This document shows, in pieces, positions 1 through 7,515 of a stretch of 64,000 bases of DNA. Positions within the stretch are counted from its first letter, which is position 1; each line of letters begins with the position of its first letter. The DNA lies in the NCBI GenBank assembly GCA_947085845.1, contig CAMTXO010000002.1:62001-126000 (forward strand), in the 5' to 3' direction. Below the pieces are notes generated by a model. The model ran no database searches. It saw only the letters and a program-made list of their open reading frames with translations, and was not told where the DNA came from. Origin of the DNA: JACPYF01 sp947085845 (GTDB taxonomy: Bacteria > Patescibacteriota > Saccharimonadia > Saccharimonadales > Saccharimonadaceae). Both the position numbers and the translations under genes were made by a program.

Positions 1-21
1 ATGCCAAGACTTTAGTAGTAT

Positions 22-50
22 TTGATTTATAGTATATTAAGTTATATAAT
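22..50 (+). promoter_or_regulatory. Sigma-70 type promoter of the gene at 151
   Basis: TTGATT at 22-27 and TATAAT at 45-50 are separated by exactly 17 bp. Transcription would begin near 57, giving a leader of about 95 nt before the ATG at 151, long enough to hold structure, although I see no obvious long stem in it. The -35/-10 pair with a long leader contrasts with the leaderless starts of many other genes here. Confidence 0.75.
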
Positions 51-150
51 ATAGACAATTCCTTGCTTACATAGCGGGGTGTGGGTAGGATTTATGCCTA
101 CGCAAACAGTTAATAGCGAGACTTATATCGCTCGAACATAGGAGGCCTTT

Positions 151-468
151 ATGGCCACAACATCGTATATTGCACGCGGCCCGAGTGTCGTAGAGTTGGG
201 TATATCTTGGGGATATGCCTTTCGACTAAGTAACCCCCATCTCGTCGAGTTCTTGGTTAGCACCGGTGGAGGTGCTAGTCGAAAAGAGCGTGTGATGATT
301 ACTGAGCTCAAGTACAAGAAGAACAATCAAAGAGTTGTCCTTTTCCGAGGACGACTTGAGCGTTTCGATGGTGATCTGACCCAAGAAATCTACGGTCAGT
401 ACCAACCCGACGCAAGGGTTGGCTATTACGAGCTTGTTGAGAGCAATCTCGTTGCAGAGATCATCTGA
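151..468 (+). CDS. Hypothetical protein, 105 aa, solitary cassette gene
   Basis: I do not recognise this protein. It is a soluble, charged 105-residue protein without a signal peptide or membrane segment. The middle (about residues 47-85) alternates hydrophobic and charged residues, as a small beta-rich fold would. The ATG at 151 is supported by a near-perfect Shine-Dalgarno AGGAGG at 140-145, five bases upstream. The gene stands alone between its own promoter (22-50) and a strong terminator (475-507). Codons often end in C or G, unlike the A/T-rich malic enzyme gene that follows. It shares this layout with seven other genes in the window. No function can be assigned. Confidence 0.75.
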   Translation: MATTSYIARGPSVVELGISWGYAFRLSNPHLVEFLVSTGGGASRKERVMITELKYKKNNQRVVLFRGRLERFDGDLTQEIYGQYQPDARVGYYELVESNLVAEII

Positions 469-474
469 TCTCAC

Positions 475-510
475 CCCCCTGCTGAGCGCAAGCTCGCAGG
501 GGGTTTTATT
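475..510 (+). terminator. Rho-independent terminator after the 151-468 gene
   Basis: An 8-bp stem CCCCCTGC (475-482) / GCAGGGGG (496-503) continues, after one bulged T, into GAGC/GCTC closed by a GCAA tetraloop. TTTT follows. It insulates the solitary gene from the malic enzyme gene, whose start lies only about 20 bp further on. Confidence 0.9.
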
Positions 511-514
511 TTGG

Positions 515-523
515 TGATATAAT
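515..523 (+). promoter_or_regulatory. Extended -10 promoter giving a leaderless malic enzyme mRNA
   Basis: TG at 515-516, one base, then TATAAT at 518-523 form an extended -10 element. The start codon at 531 lies 7 nt downstream, where transcription itself should begin. No -35 is possible because that position falls inside the preceding terminator stem. Confidence 0.7.
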
Positions 524-530
524 TGTATGT

Positions 531-1667
531 ATGAACTATGATGAGCTGGCTCTAGAACTACACAAAAAATACAAAGGTAAAATAACCACAAAACTTCGTG
601 ATGATGAAGAATTAACACGTGATAAATTAAGCGCGTATTACACCCCTGGCGTTGCAGCCGTTAGTAAAGCTATCGCTGACGACCCTGCAAAACTAAAAGA
701 ATATACTTGGACGAATAATCTAGTTGCTGTTATTTCTGACGGCTCGTCTGTACTGGGTCTCGGAAATATCGGACCAAAAGCGAGTATGCCAGTTATGGAA
801 GGCAAGGCACTCCTTTTTAAGCATTTCGCAGATATAGACTCTGTACCTATCACCCTAGATGTTCACTCAACTGATGAGATTGTGGCAACTATAAAAGCTA
901 TTGCACCGAGCTTTGGGGCAATCAACCTAGAAGATTTTGCAGCGCCTCAGTGTTTTGAGATAGAAGAGCGGCTAAAAGCCGATCTAGATATCCCAGTATT
1001 TCACGATGATCAGCACGGTACAGCAATTGTTGTATTAGCAGGGTTGATCAATGCAATGAAAGTAACTGGTCGCGAACTGCGCGATGCAAAGATTGTTGTT
1101 AGTGGCGTCGGCGCAGCAGGTACAGCTATCATAAAGCTCCTGAATAAGTATGCACAACCTCGTATATTTGCAGTCGATAGCAAGGGAATTATTAGTGCAA
1201 ATCGTACAGATTTAACTGAACATAAAAAAGAAATTCTAAAATATAGTAATCTCTCTGGCATAGATGGATCACTCGAAGATATTCTGCAGGGGTGTGATAT
1301 TTTCATTGGAGTTTCGAAAGCGGGGCTTTTAACTACCGAAATGGTCAAAACTATGGACAAAGACCCGATCATTTTTGCGCTAGCCAACCCAACCCCTGAA
1401 ATAATGCCCGATGAGGCGAAAGCTGCTGGCGCTGCAATTGTTGCAACAGGTCGTAGCGACCTACCAAACCAAGTCAACAATGCTCTTGCCTTCCCTGGAA
1501 TATTCCGCGGGGCACTCGATAACAACGTACAACAAATTACAGATGAACATAAAATAGCAGCAGCAAAAGCAATAGCAGAGTTAGTAGAAAACCCAACAGC
1601 TGATGAAATTATTCCTTCAGTGATGAACGACCAACTCGTTCCTGCAATTGCAAAAGTAATTATTTAA
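531..1667 (+). CDS. NAD(P)-dependent malic enzyme (decarboxylating malate dehydrogenase)
   Basis: Malic enzyme converts malate to pyruvate and CO2 with reduction of NAD or NADP. The 378-residue protein is the short bacterial form. The malic N-terminal domain has the YYTPGVAAV segment (about 36-44), GLGNIGPKASMPVMEGKA (76-93, carrying the family lysine) and the metal-binding FHDDQHGTA stretch (157-165). The NAD-binding domain shows GVGAAGTA at about 192-199 and ALANPTPEIMP near 283. There is no C-terminal phosphotransacetylase-like domain, so it is not the MaeB fusion type. ATG at 531 has no Shine-Dalgarno and sits 7 nt below an extended -10, suggesting leaderless translation. In an organism with little central metabolism it may supply pyruvate or reducing power; that role is inference. 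Confidence 0.95.
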   Translation: MNYDELALELHKKYKGKITTKLRDDEELTRDKLSAYYTPGVAAVSKAIADDPAKLKEYTWTNNLVAVISDGSSVLGLGNIGPKASMPVMEGKALLFKHFADIDSVPITLDVHSTDEIVATIKAIAPSFGAINLEDFAAPQCFEIEERLKADLDIPVFHDDQHGTAIVVLAGLINAMKVTGRELRDAKIVVSGVGAAGTAIIKLLNKYAQPRIFAVDSKGIISANRTDLTEHKKEILKYSNLSGIDGSLEDILQGCDIFIGVSKAGLLTTEMVKTMDKDPIIFALANPTPEIMPDEAKAAGAAIVATGRSDLPNQVNNALAFPGIFRGALDNNVQQITDEHKIAAAKAIAELVENPTADEIIPSVMNDQLVPAIAKVII

Positions 1668-1675
1668 AAGAGAAA

Positions 1676-1702
1676 ATCCCCCGCCTTTTAGTGACGGGGG
1701 AT
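1676..1702 (-). terminator. Terminator of the 1726-2169 gene
   Basis: ATCCCCCG (1676-1683) pairs with CGGGGGAT (1695-1702). Read on the minus strand the stem is followed by TTTTCTCTTTT, so it serves the minus-strand gene. On the plus strand no U-tract follows, so malic enzyme transcripts may not stop efficiently here. Confidence 0.8.
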
Positions 1703-1725
1703 GTATCTTGTTGCTCGTTCAGCTC

Positions 1726-2169
1726 TCAAACTGCCTTCAGTTGAGTGCTCCCTAGCGATGTTTGGAGTTTTGCCAGCTCTGCCTCCAGATCATCAAGCGA
1801 CTTTCTGTCTGCCTGAGCAGATACTCGAAAATTGTTCTTGAGATTTCTGGAGTACTGCCTTGTGAGATTTTCAATCTCACCCGTCACAATGCTGATGCGT
1901 GTACTGATGTGCGCAGCAACAATGGCCCGAGCTGCGAGAATCGATGCCTGAATGTCTTGTTCAGTAATCGGGTACTCGCTACGAACCTTGTCGAGCGTTA
2001 TGTAAGCCTCAGCGATCTTTTGGATCGCCTTATCAGCTTCTTCTGGAATTTGGACGTTGATGACATGGTCATTGTTCTCTGTGCCGAAAATGACAAGAGG
2101 TCCAAAGAAAATTCTTGCAGCAAAGGCAAGAATTGCAACAACAGTGATTGCGCCTGCGATGGCTTCCAC
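1726..2169 (-). CDS. Hypothetical membrane-anchored coiled-coil protein, 147 aa
   Basis: Not recognised. Residues about 5-30 form one hydrophobic, probably membrane-spanning segment. The remainder is helical and charged with heptad-like spacing, ending in a clear coiled-coil stretch (about 115-140). The start is GTG at 2169, chosen because AAGGAG lies 7 bases upstream and the frame has no better ATG. It is a solitary cassette: promoter at 2216-2243, terminator at 1676-1702, divergent neighbours. Its promoter -35 overlaps the last codons of the pilB-like gene. A LemA- or DUF948-like role is conceivable from the topology but unsupported by any motif. Confidence 0.7.
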   Translation of the reverse strand: MEAIAGAITVVAILAFAARIFFGPLVIFGTENNDHVINVQIPEEADKAIQKIAEAYITLDKVRSEYPITEQDIQASILAARAIVAAHISTRISIVTGEIENLTRQYSRNLKNNFRVSAQADRKSLDDLEAELAKLQTSLGSTQLKAV

Positions 2170-2215
2170 TTTGTTTCTCCTTCAAGATACGGAGGCAGGA
2201 TTGCCTCATAAGAAG

Positions 2216-2243
2216 ACTATAACATATAAATGAAATAAATCAA
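2216..2243 (-). promoter_or_regulatory. Promoter of the 1726-2169 gene
   Basis: On the minus strand TTGATT (2243-2238), a 16-bp spacer and TATAGT (2221-2216), preceded by TG one base before it, form a promoter combining -35 and extended -10. The -35 overlaps the stop end of the upstream pilB-like gene. Confidence 0.7.
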
Positions 2244-3871
2244 AGAACTCTGTGTATCTCTTCGAGGGTGGTTTCGCCTGCAATAGCTCGCAAAACACCA
2301 GATTGGATCATAGTTACCATTCCCTGTTGTTTGGCTACTTTTTCAATGGTTTCGGCGTGAGCATCAGCTAATTCGCCGCGTAGGAACTTTTGAATTTCTT
2401 CATCAACGACTAACTGTTCCATTAGGACAACTCGTCCTTTGTAGCCAAATGGTGATTCTTCGGTAATTTTAGGCTTATACAAGGTTATCTCGCCGTCTAT
2501 GTTAGGCTTTTCTATACTACCAGGCAAATCGCTCAGAACCTCGCGAATCCATTTACTAGTGGCTTCGTCTGCAACGTAACTCTCTTTGTTTTCGTCAAGC
2601 TTCCGTACTAGTCGTTGGCCAATAACAAGTCGAATTGCAGTAGAAAAGATCGGGTTTATACCTATCATATCAATCATGCGAGAAAATGCCGTAGCAGCAC
2701 TTTCGGCATGAAATGTTGAAAGTACTAAATGACCTGTAATAGCGGCCTGTATTGTGGTGCGGGCTGTGTCATTGTCGCGAATTTCACCAACCATTACGAT
2801 ATCTGGGTCTAGTCGCAGAACTGCACGTAATTTTTCAGCAAAGGTTTGACCACCGCCAGTATTAACTGGAATTTGACTGACACCCGGTATACGAAATTCA
2901 ACCGGGTCTTCAAGGGTAAGGATTTTGCGGTCGGGAGTGTTTAGTGCATTTATCATGCTATAGAGAGTTGTTGACTTACCCGAACCAGTTGGCCCAACCA
3001 TCAAAACCATTCCGCGTGGATGAGAAACAATTTCGTTTATTTGAGCGAGCTCGCGTTCATTTACGCCAATTTTTGCAAGGTCTAACAACGTTTCATCGAA
3101 ATTAAATAGTCGAATGACGACATCTTGCCCGTACACAGTTGGCACTGTTTCGATACGCATGTTTAGAAAATGATCTTCGTTGTCACCTTTTGCTCCAACT
3201 TGTTTTTGCATGCTGCCGCTTTGCGCGTCATTACTGGCTGTTGAAATATTCGCGCGAGACGCTAACGACGCTTTGAGGATACGATACTTTTCGTGCGATA
3301 AATTTGCGACTGAATGTAATGCTCCGTCAACGCGAAAACGAATTCGAACGTTTTCTCGTTGATTTTCTATATGAATATCACTTGCACCTAAAAAATCTGC
3401 CTGGTCTATTAGATAGTCGAGTATGTCGTCGGTACGAACACCGTCTAGAGTTTGTGATACTGCATCAAGTGTATCGCTGTCGCCTTCCTTTGCTATCTCT
3501 ACGTCGTCGTAGACAACTTCCTTCGGAGGGTCGTACCGGTGCATGAAGTCTCGATAACCTGCTTTTGATATCAGTAGAAACTTGGTATTGATGCCTTTTT
3601 CAGCCCAATCCGTATGTAGTTTTTGGGTTAATGATTGTGGTGTGTCGCTCGTTACAGCATATACGTATGGTTCGGTGTCGTTGCCTCTTTTCAGCGGCAC
3701 AAGCTTGCCCTGGTACATTTGCTCGATAGTGAGCATACCTTCTATCAGCGGTGCTGTTTTTGAAATTTCACGAGTATCTAGATATTCGATACCAATAAGC
3801 GCTGCCCTTTTTTGGGTAGCGCTTTCGTCGTTATCGCGAAAACGAATTGCTTGTTTGTCGTCCGTGTCCAT
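2240..3871 (-). CDS. pilB: Type IV pilus assembly ATPase, PilB/GspE family
   Basis: PilB-type ATPases power pilin polymerisation at the inner face of the membrane. This 543-residue protein has a degenerate N-terminal domain (1-120), the linker motif LGASDIHIE (161-169), Walker A GPTGSGKST (293-301), the Asp-box DPVEFRIPGVSQIPVN (322-337), Walker B RLDPDIVMVGEIRD (353-366) and His-box GHLVLSTFHAESA (380-392). I see no CxxC pair of the zinc site found in many GspE/PilB proteins. ATG at 3871 lies 12 nt below the -10 TACAAT (3884-3889). The same strand upstream carries two RCC1 proteins with pilin-like or membrane N-termini, and other pilin-like genes occur at 18878 and 63734, which fits a type IV pilus used for host contact; that use is inference. 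Confidence 0.92.
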   Translation of the reverse strand: MDTDDKQAIRFRDNDESATQKRAALIGIEYLDTREISKTAPLIEGMLTIEQMYQGKLVPLKRGNDTEPYVYAVTSDTPQSLTQKLHTDWAEKGINTKFLLISKAGYRDFMHRYDPPKEVVYDDVEIAKEGDSDTLDAVSQTLDGVRTDDILDYLIDQADFLGASDIHIENQRENVRIRFRVDGALHSVANLSHEKYRILKASLASRANISTASNDAQSGSMQKQVGAKGDNEDHFLNMRIETVPTVYGQDVVIRLFNFDETLLDLAKIGVNERELAQINEIVSHPRGMVLMVGPTGSGKSTTLYSMINALNTPDRKILTLEDPVEFRIPGVSQIPVNTGGGQTFAEKLRAVLRLDPDIVMVGEIRDNDTARTTIQAAITGHLVLSTFHAESAATAFSRMIDMIGINPIFSTAIRLVIGQRLVRKLDENKESYVADEATSKWIREVLSDLPGSIEKPNIDGEITLYKPKITEESPFGYKGRVVLMEQLVVDEEIQKFLRGELADAHAETIEKVAKQQGMVTMIQSGVLRAIAGETTLEEIHRVL

Positions 3872-3883
3872 ATACTACTGTTT

Positions 3884-3917
3884 ATTGTATCAGAAACATA
3901 AGCACTTATGGTATATT
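3884..3917. promoter_or_regulatory. Divergent -10 elements for pilB and the SpoU methyltransferase
   Basis: The 52-bp gap between two start codons holds two opposed -10 boxes: TACAAT on the minus strand (3889-3884, preceded by TGa, 12 nt from the pilB ATG) and TATATT on the plus strand (3912-3917, preceded by TGg, 6 nt from the ATG at 3924). Neither gene has a Shine-Dalgarno. Confidence 0.65.
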
Positions 3918-3923
3918 AGCCGT

Positions 3924-4421
3924 ATGGTTCAAAGAAAAATATCTGTGGTGGCTCATAATATTCGTTCTGCTCATAACATTGGTTCAATTTTCCGTACATG
4001 TGACGGATTCGGTATTGAACATTTGTACATCACTGGATATACCCCTTATCCCGCAATAGAGAATGATACTCGATTACCCCATATCGCCCAAAAAGCAACA
4101 GTTGATATTGCCAAGACCGCACTCGGCGCAGAAAAAACAGTACCTTTTTCTTATATACCACATGCTTCAACTACGATTGATGCTTTTAAAGCACACGGGT
4201 ATGCAGTTATTGGGCTTGAACAAGACGAAACAGCTGTTGATTTACCAGATTTTGAAGCACCAGAAAAAATACTTTTAGTTTTGGGAGAGGAAGTAGAAGG
4301 AATTTCACAAGAACTAAGAAAAAGATGCGATCATCTAGTAGAAATACCTATGGAGGGTAGTAAAGAATCTTTCAACGTGAGCGTTGCAACTGGCATCGCT
4401 TTGTATGCGCTACGTTACTAG
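3924..4421 (+). CDS. SpoU/TrmH-family RNA 2'-O-methyltransferase
   Basis: SpoU enzymes methylate ribose 2'-OH groups of tRNA or rRNA using SAM, with a knotted SPOUT fold. The 165-residue protein contains all three motifs: NIRSAHNIGSIFRTCDGFG near residue 13, LLVLGEEVEGI near 113, and IPMEGSKESFNVSVATGI near 139. No N-terminal substrate-binding domain is present, so this is the minimal TrmL/TrmH-like type and its substrate cannot be named. A longer reading frame extends upstream, but ATG 3924 is the right start because motif 1 follows directly and the -10 TATATT ends 6 nt before it. The 3' end overlaps the convergent RCC1 gene by 4 bp. Confidence 0.92.
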   Translation: MVQRKISVVAHNIRSAHNIGSIFRTCDGFGIEHLYITGYTPYPAIENDTRLPHIAQKATVDIAKTALGAEKTVPFSYIPHASTTIDAFKAHGYAVIGLEQDETAVDLPDFEAPEKILLVLGEEVEGISQELRKRCDHLVEIPMEGSKESFNVSVATGIALYALRY

Positions 4422-6082
4422 TACGTATTAATCGTTTTCCTAGGTACGGAGTTTGGAAAGTAATCACAACTACAGGTTGTATTGTCGACGCCATTACCTA
4501 ATTGGCCGGCAGATCCTTTGCCCCAACAATATGGTTGACCTTCAGCAAGGGCACATGTATGGGCACTTCCTGTGGTAATGTTAGTGATTGTCCTGTTTGT
4601 AGGCAAAAGCCCCGACGTGTTAACTGCTACTGGACGATTATTTTGAGCTGTTGCGTTATTGCCAAGCTGTCCAGCCCAACCGCCACCCCAACAAAATGCA
4701 TTGCCGTTTGCAATCAGACACGTGTGGTACTCAGAGGTGGTAGACGAAGTCATTTCAGTAATTAGTCCGACTACATTCGTTGTGTCGACCTGCTGAGGTG
4801 TTGAGTAGCTGGTAGTGTTATTATTTCCCAGTTGCCCATTGATGTTGTAGCCCCAGCAATACGGCAAACCAGTTAATGCAAGGGCGCAGGTATAGTTATT
4901 GTTTGCATATATTTTATATACAAATGCCCCTCCGGTAGTCACTGCTACTGGCGTTGACTGCGTAGCTGGCGTCGCACCGTTGCCCAGCTGCCCACTACCA
5001 CCATTCCCCCAACAGTACGGCGTTCCGTTGACTAAAGCACATGCGTGATTACCACCAGCTGAAAGCGCATCTGCATTGCTGACACCAGTTACTGCTGTAT
5101 CAGCTACATTCGTAGTTGTAGTAGTACCATTGCCGTGTCGACCATTCACACCACTACCCCAGCAAAATACCTGCCCGTTAGCTATGGCACAGGCATAATC
5201 ACCGCCAGCAGCAATAGCTGTGACCCTTTTGTTGACCAATTGACCTAAGTAAGCGGATTGAGGAGTATTGCTATTGGTATAGTTACCATTTCCGAGTTGG
5301 CCACTGGAATTTGCCCCCCAGCAATATACCTGACCATTGGCGACAGCACAAGTAAAATTCCAACCAACTGATAGAGCAGTCACGAATTTACCTGCCAATG
5401 CACCGCCGACAAGAGTTGGGGTGTTTACATTGACGCCACTTGAGCCTATCCCTAGCTGCCCCGTAATAGTGCCATCTGCTAGTGGTGTGCCCGTTGGATC
5501 GGCCGCGTTTGACCCCCAACAATACACACGACCATCTGTCAGTCCACATGTGTGCTTGTAGCCAGCTCCAATCTGCGTAAAGGACCTAGTTGGACCGTTC
5601 ACTAGACCTAGCATATGAGTTGTATATGATTTTATTACTGTCGTACCTGCAGTATTCAAAACATCAACTGTTCCGACTATCCTAGCTTTTGGTATGCCGT
5701 CTGAACCGGTTGTTGGCCTATAGATAGTAAAGGTCGACCGATAAGGGCTTGGGCTTGGGTTTGTGGTACCCACGTTTGTATTCAGGCTTGAAAATTGAGA
5801 AAGGGGTGAACCAAGACAGGTGTTATCTTGCGTTATTGTTACAGGCCAAGTGCTCCCGCTCAAGCCCTGGTCAACACATGCAGACATATACGATACACCA
5901 GCTTGAGCTGCTTGCTTCGAAAGACGCTGCCAATATTGATCTGTGAGGGATCTAGCGATATTTGAACTTAGCTGAAAAACAGACAAGCCAAGCGTGAGCA
6001 GCACAACAGAAAGAACGAGTACAGTAGGCAGGACAAAGCCAGTTTGTTTTTTTTGCAGTAATTGTTTTATAAATATCTTCAT
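4418..6082 (-). CDS. Pilus-associated (PilX-like N-terminus) RCC1-repeat surface protein
   Basis: Probably an exported or pilus-tip protein. Residues 10-40 (QTGFVLPTVLVLSVVLL...) resemble the N-terminus of PilX-type minor pilins: short basic leader, possible cleavage after G15, then a hydrophobic helix. A pilin-like linker follows to about residue 170, and then seven RCC1-type repeats to the C-terminus. Each repeat carries the core C-A-x(5-6)-YCWG-x-N-x-x-GQLGNG, so each blade has a cysteine pair, likely disulfide bonded outside the cell. Seven repeats would close a complete beta-propeller. It lies 7 bp downstream of a second RCC1 protein, forming an operon. Total 554 residues. Adhesion to a host is inference; RCC1 propellers are generally binding scaffolds. 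Confidence 0.85.
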   Translation of the reverse strand: MKIFIKQLLQKKQTGFVLPTVLVLSVVLLTLGLSVFQLSSNIARSLTDQYWQRLSKQAAQAGVSYMSACVDQGLSGSTWPVTITQDNTCLGSPLSQFSSLNTNVGTTNPSPSPYRSTFTIYRPTTGSDGIPKARIVGTVDVLNTAGTTVIKSYTTHMLGLVNGPTRSFTQIGAGYKHTCGLTDGRVYCWGSNAADPTGTPLADGTITGQLGIGSSGVNVNTPTLVGGALAGKFVTALSVGWNFTCAVANGQVYCWGANSSGQLGNGNYTNSNTPQSAYLGQLVNKRVTAIAAGGDYACAIANGQVFCWGSGVNGRHGNGTTTTTNVADTAVTGVSNADALSAGGNHACALVNGTPYCWGNGGSGQLGNGATPATQSTPVAVTTGGAFVYKIYANNNYTCALALTGLPYCWGYNINGQLGNNNTTSYSTPQQVDTTNVVGLITEMTSSTTSEYHTCLIANGNAFCWGGGWAGQLGNNATAQNNRPVAVNTSGLLPTNRTITNITTGSAHTCALAEGQPYCWGKGSAGQLGNGVDNTTCSCDYFPNSVPRKTINTY

Positions 6083-6089
6083 ATTTGTC

Positions 6090-7487
6090 CTAATAATAAG
6101 AATCGTTCACCCTATATGGTATCGGTGTGCTGGCTGGCAATGTATCGTTAATACCAAGCTGCCCAAAAGAATTGTCACCCCAGCAATATGCTCGGCCATT
6201 TGCCACAGCACATGTATATGATTCACCTCCTATGAGTTGCGTTACACCTTTGCCGCTTAAAACTCCAGTAACATTCACAGCAGTAGGAGTAGCTCTATCT
6301 GTAGTGGTGCTGTCCCCAAGCTGACCAAGGTTGTTTCGCCCCCAACAGTAGGCTTGACCATCGGCAACAGCGCAGTTGTGTGAATATCCGCCATTGAGCA
6401 CATTGGTAACTACCTTGCCAGATAAGCCTGTTGAAGTACTTACAGCAACCGCAACTAATTGATTTGTCGTACCGCTACTGGCACCGCCGGTTCCGTTACT
6501 TGGACCATTGCCAAGTTGGCTATAGTTATTGCGTCCCCAGCAAAAAACTTGACCATCAGCGATAGCGCAGGCGTGATCGTAACCAAGAGCAATATTTGTT
6601 ACTGTTTTATTGAGCAAAGCTCCCGTATGCGTCACTCTTACAGGCACACTGCTGGAGGTAGTGCTGTTATTGCCTAGCTGGCCGTATGCATTGTTACCCC
6701 AACAATATACACCTCCTTGTGCAAGTGCGCAGGCAAATAGTCCGCCTACTTGTACTTGGGTAACGGATTTACTACCTAGTAGGCCCGCACTAGCAGTAAC
6801 CACTACCGGTGATCTGCGAAGCGTAGTTGTATTATCGCCGACTTGTCCTGATGAGTTATCTCCCCAACAACGTGCTGCATTGCTCGCAATCGCACAGCCG
6901 TTGCGTGCACCTGCCGCTATTTGACTGACCGTAACAAGTGAGCCAAATACTGCTACCTGCTGAGGAGTGTTAAATGAAGTCGTAGTGCTATTGTTTCCGA
7001 GTTGGCCATATGTGTTGTCTCCCCAGCACGCAGCTAGCCCACTGTTGATGGCGCACATATGATTCTGACCACCGGCTATATTTGTCATTCGTTGGCCATT
7101 TAATATACCGTCGTATACAGCTACAGGAGTAATACGGTTGATACTGGCATTATTTCCAAGCTGTCCGTTAGTCCCTTTACCCCAACAATAGACTTTGCCA
7201 TTTGATAATGCACAGTTATTGTAGCCACCACCGGCTAACTGTACTGACGGCCGCCAGAGATTGTTGATGATGATACTGTTTCTGGAGGTATAGGTTCTGG
7301 CAACAGTATAAGTTGCACCGAAAGATTTTACTGATGAATAAACGTTTTTTGTTGACGGGTCGCCGGTTGATTTGGGTGACAAACTATTTAGATAGAATAT
7401 AACTGAGACCACGCCAAGTAGTAGTACTAGTACGAGAGCAAACCTCGAGACCACTTTTCCCTTTAATAGACTCCCTTGATGTGTCAT
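6090..7487 (-). CDS. Membrane-anchored RCC1-repeat surface protein, seven repeats
   Basis: A 465-residue protein with a basic N-terminus, one hydrophobic segment at about 14-32 acting as signal anchor, a short linker, and seven RCC1-type repeats from about residue 83 to the end. Repeat cores include CALSNGKVYCWGKGTNGQLG, CAINSGLAACWGDNTYGQLG and CAVANGRAYCWGDNSFGQLG; every repeat keeps the two cysteines and the tryptophan-glycine. It has no methylation-type pilin motif, unlike its operon partner 7 bp downstream. ATG 7487 lies 9 nt below the extended -10 element TGgTAAAAT (TAAAAT at 7502-7497), implying a nearly leaderless mRNA. The pair probably arose by duplication, and the two may form one surface complex. 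Ligand unknown. Confidence 0.85.
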   Translation of the reverse strand: MTHQGSLLKGKVVSRFALVLVLLLGVVSVIFYLNSLSPKSTGDPSTKNVYSSVKSFGATYTVARTYTSRNSIIINNLWRPSVQLAGGGYNNCALSNGKVYCWGKGTNGQLGNNASINRITPVAVYDGILNGQRMTNIAGGQNHMCAINSGLAACWGDNTYGQLGNNSTTTSFNTPQQVAVFGSLVTVSQIAAGARNGCAIASNAARCWGDNSSGQVGDNTTTLRRSPVVVTASAGLLGSKSVTQVQVGGLFACALAQGGVYCWGNNAYGQLGNNSTTSSSVPVRVTHTGALLNKTVTNIALGYDHACAIADGQVFCWGRNNYSQLGNGPSNGTGGASSGTTNQLVAVAVSTSTGLSGKVVTNVLNGGYSHNCAVADGQAYCWGRNNLGQLGDSTTTDRATPTAVNVTGVLSGKGVTQLIGGESYTCAVANGRAYCWGDNSFGQLGINDTLPASTPIPYRVNDSYY

Positions 7488-7496
7488 ATGGTTATA

Positions 7497-7505
7497 ATTT
7501 TACCA
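7497..7505 (-). promoter_or_regulatory. Extended -10 promoter of the RCC1 operon
   Basis: Minus-strand TGgTAAAAT (7505-7497) ends 9 nt before the ATG at 7487. No convincing -35 or Shine-Dalgarno is seen. Confidence 0.55.
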
Positions 7506-7515
7506 TTAGCGTTAA

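Noticed and set aside
3582..3923. N-terminal extension of the SpoU methyltransferase frame
   Set aside because: The extra 114 residues are antisense to pilB and precede the promoter; motif 1 begins right after ATG 3924.
4502..7000. Several open frames on the plus strand across the RCC1 genes
   Set aside because: They mirror the repeat periodicity of the minus-strand genes, lack ribosome sites and have no recognisable domains.
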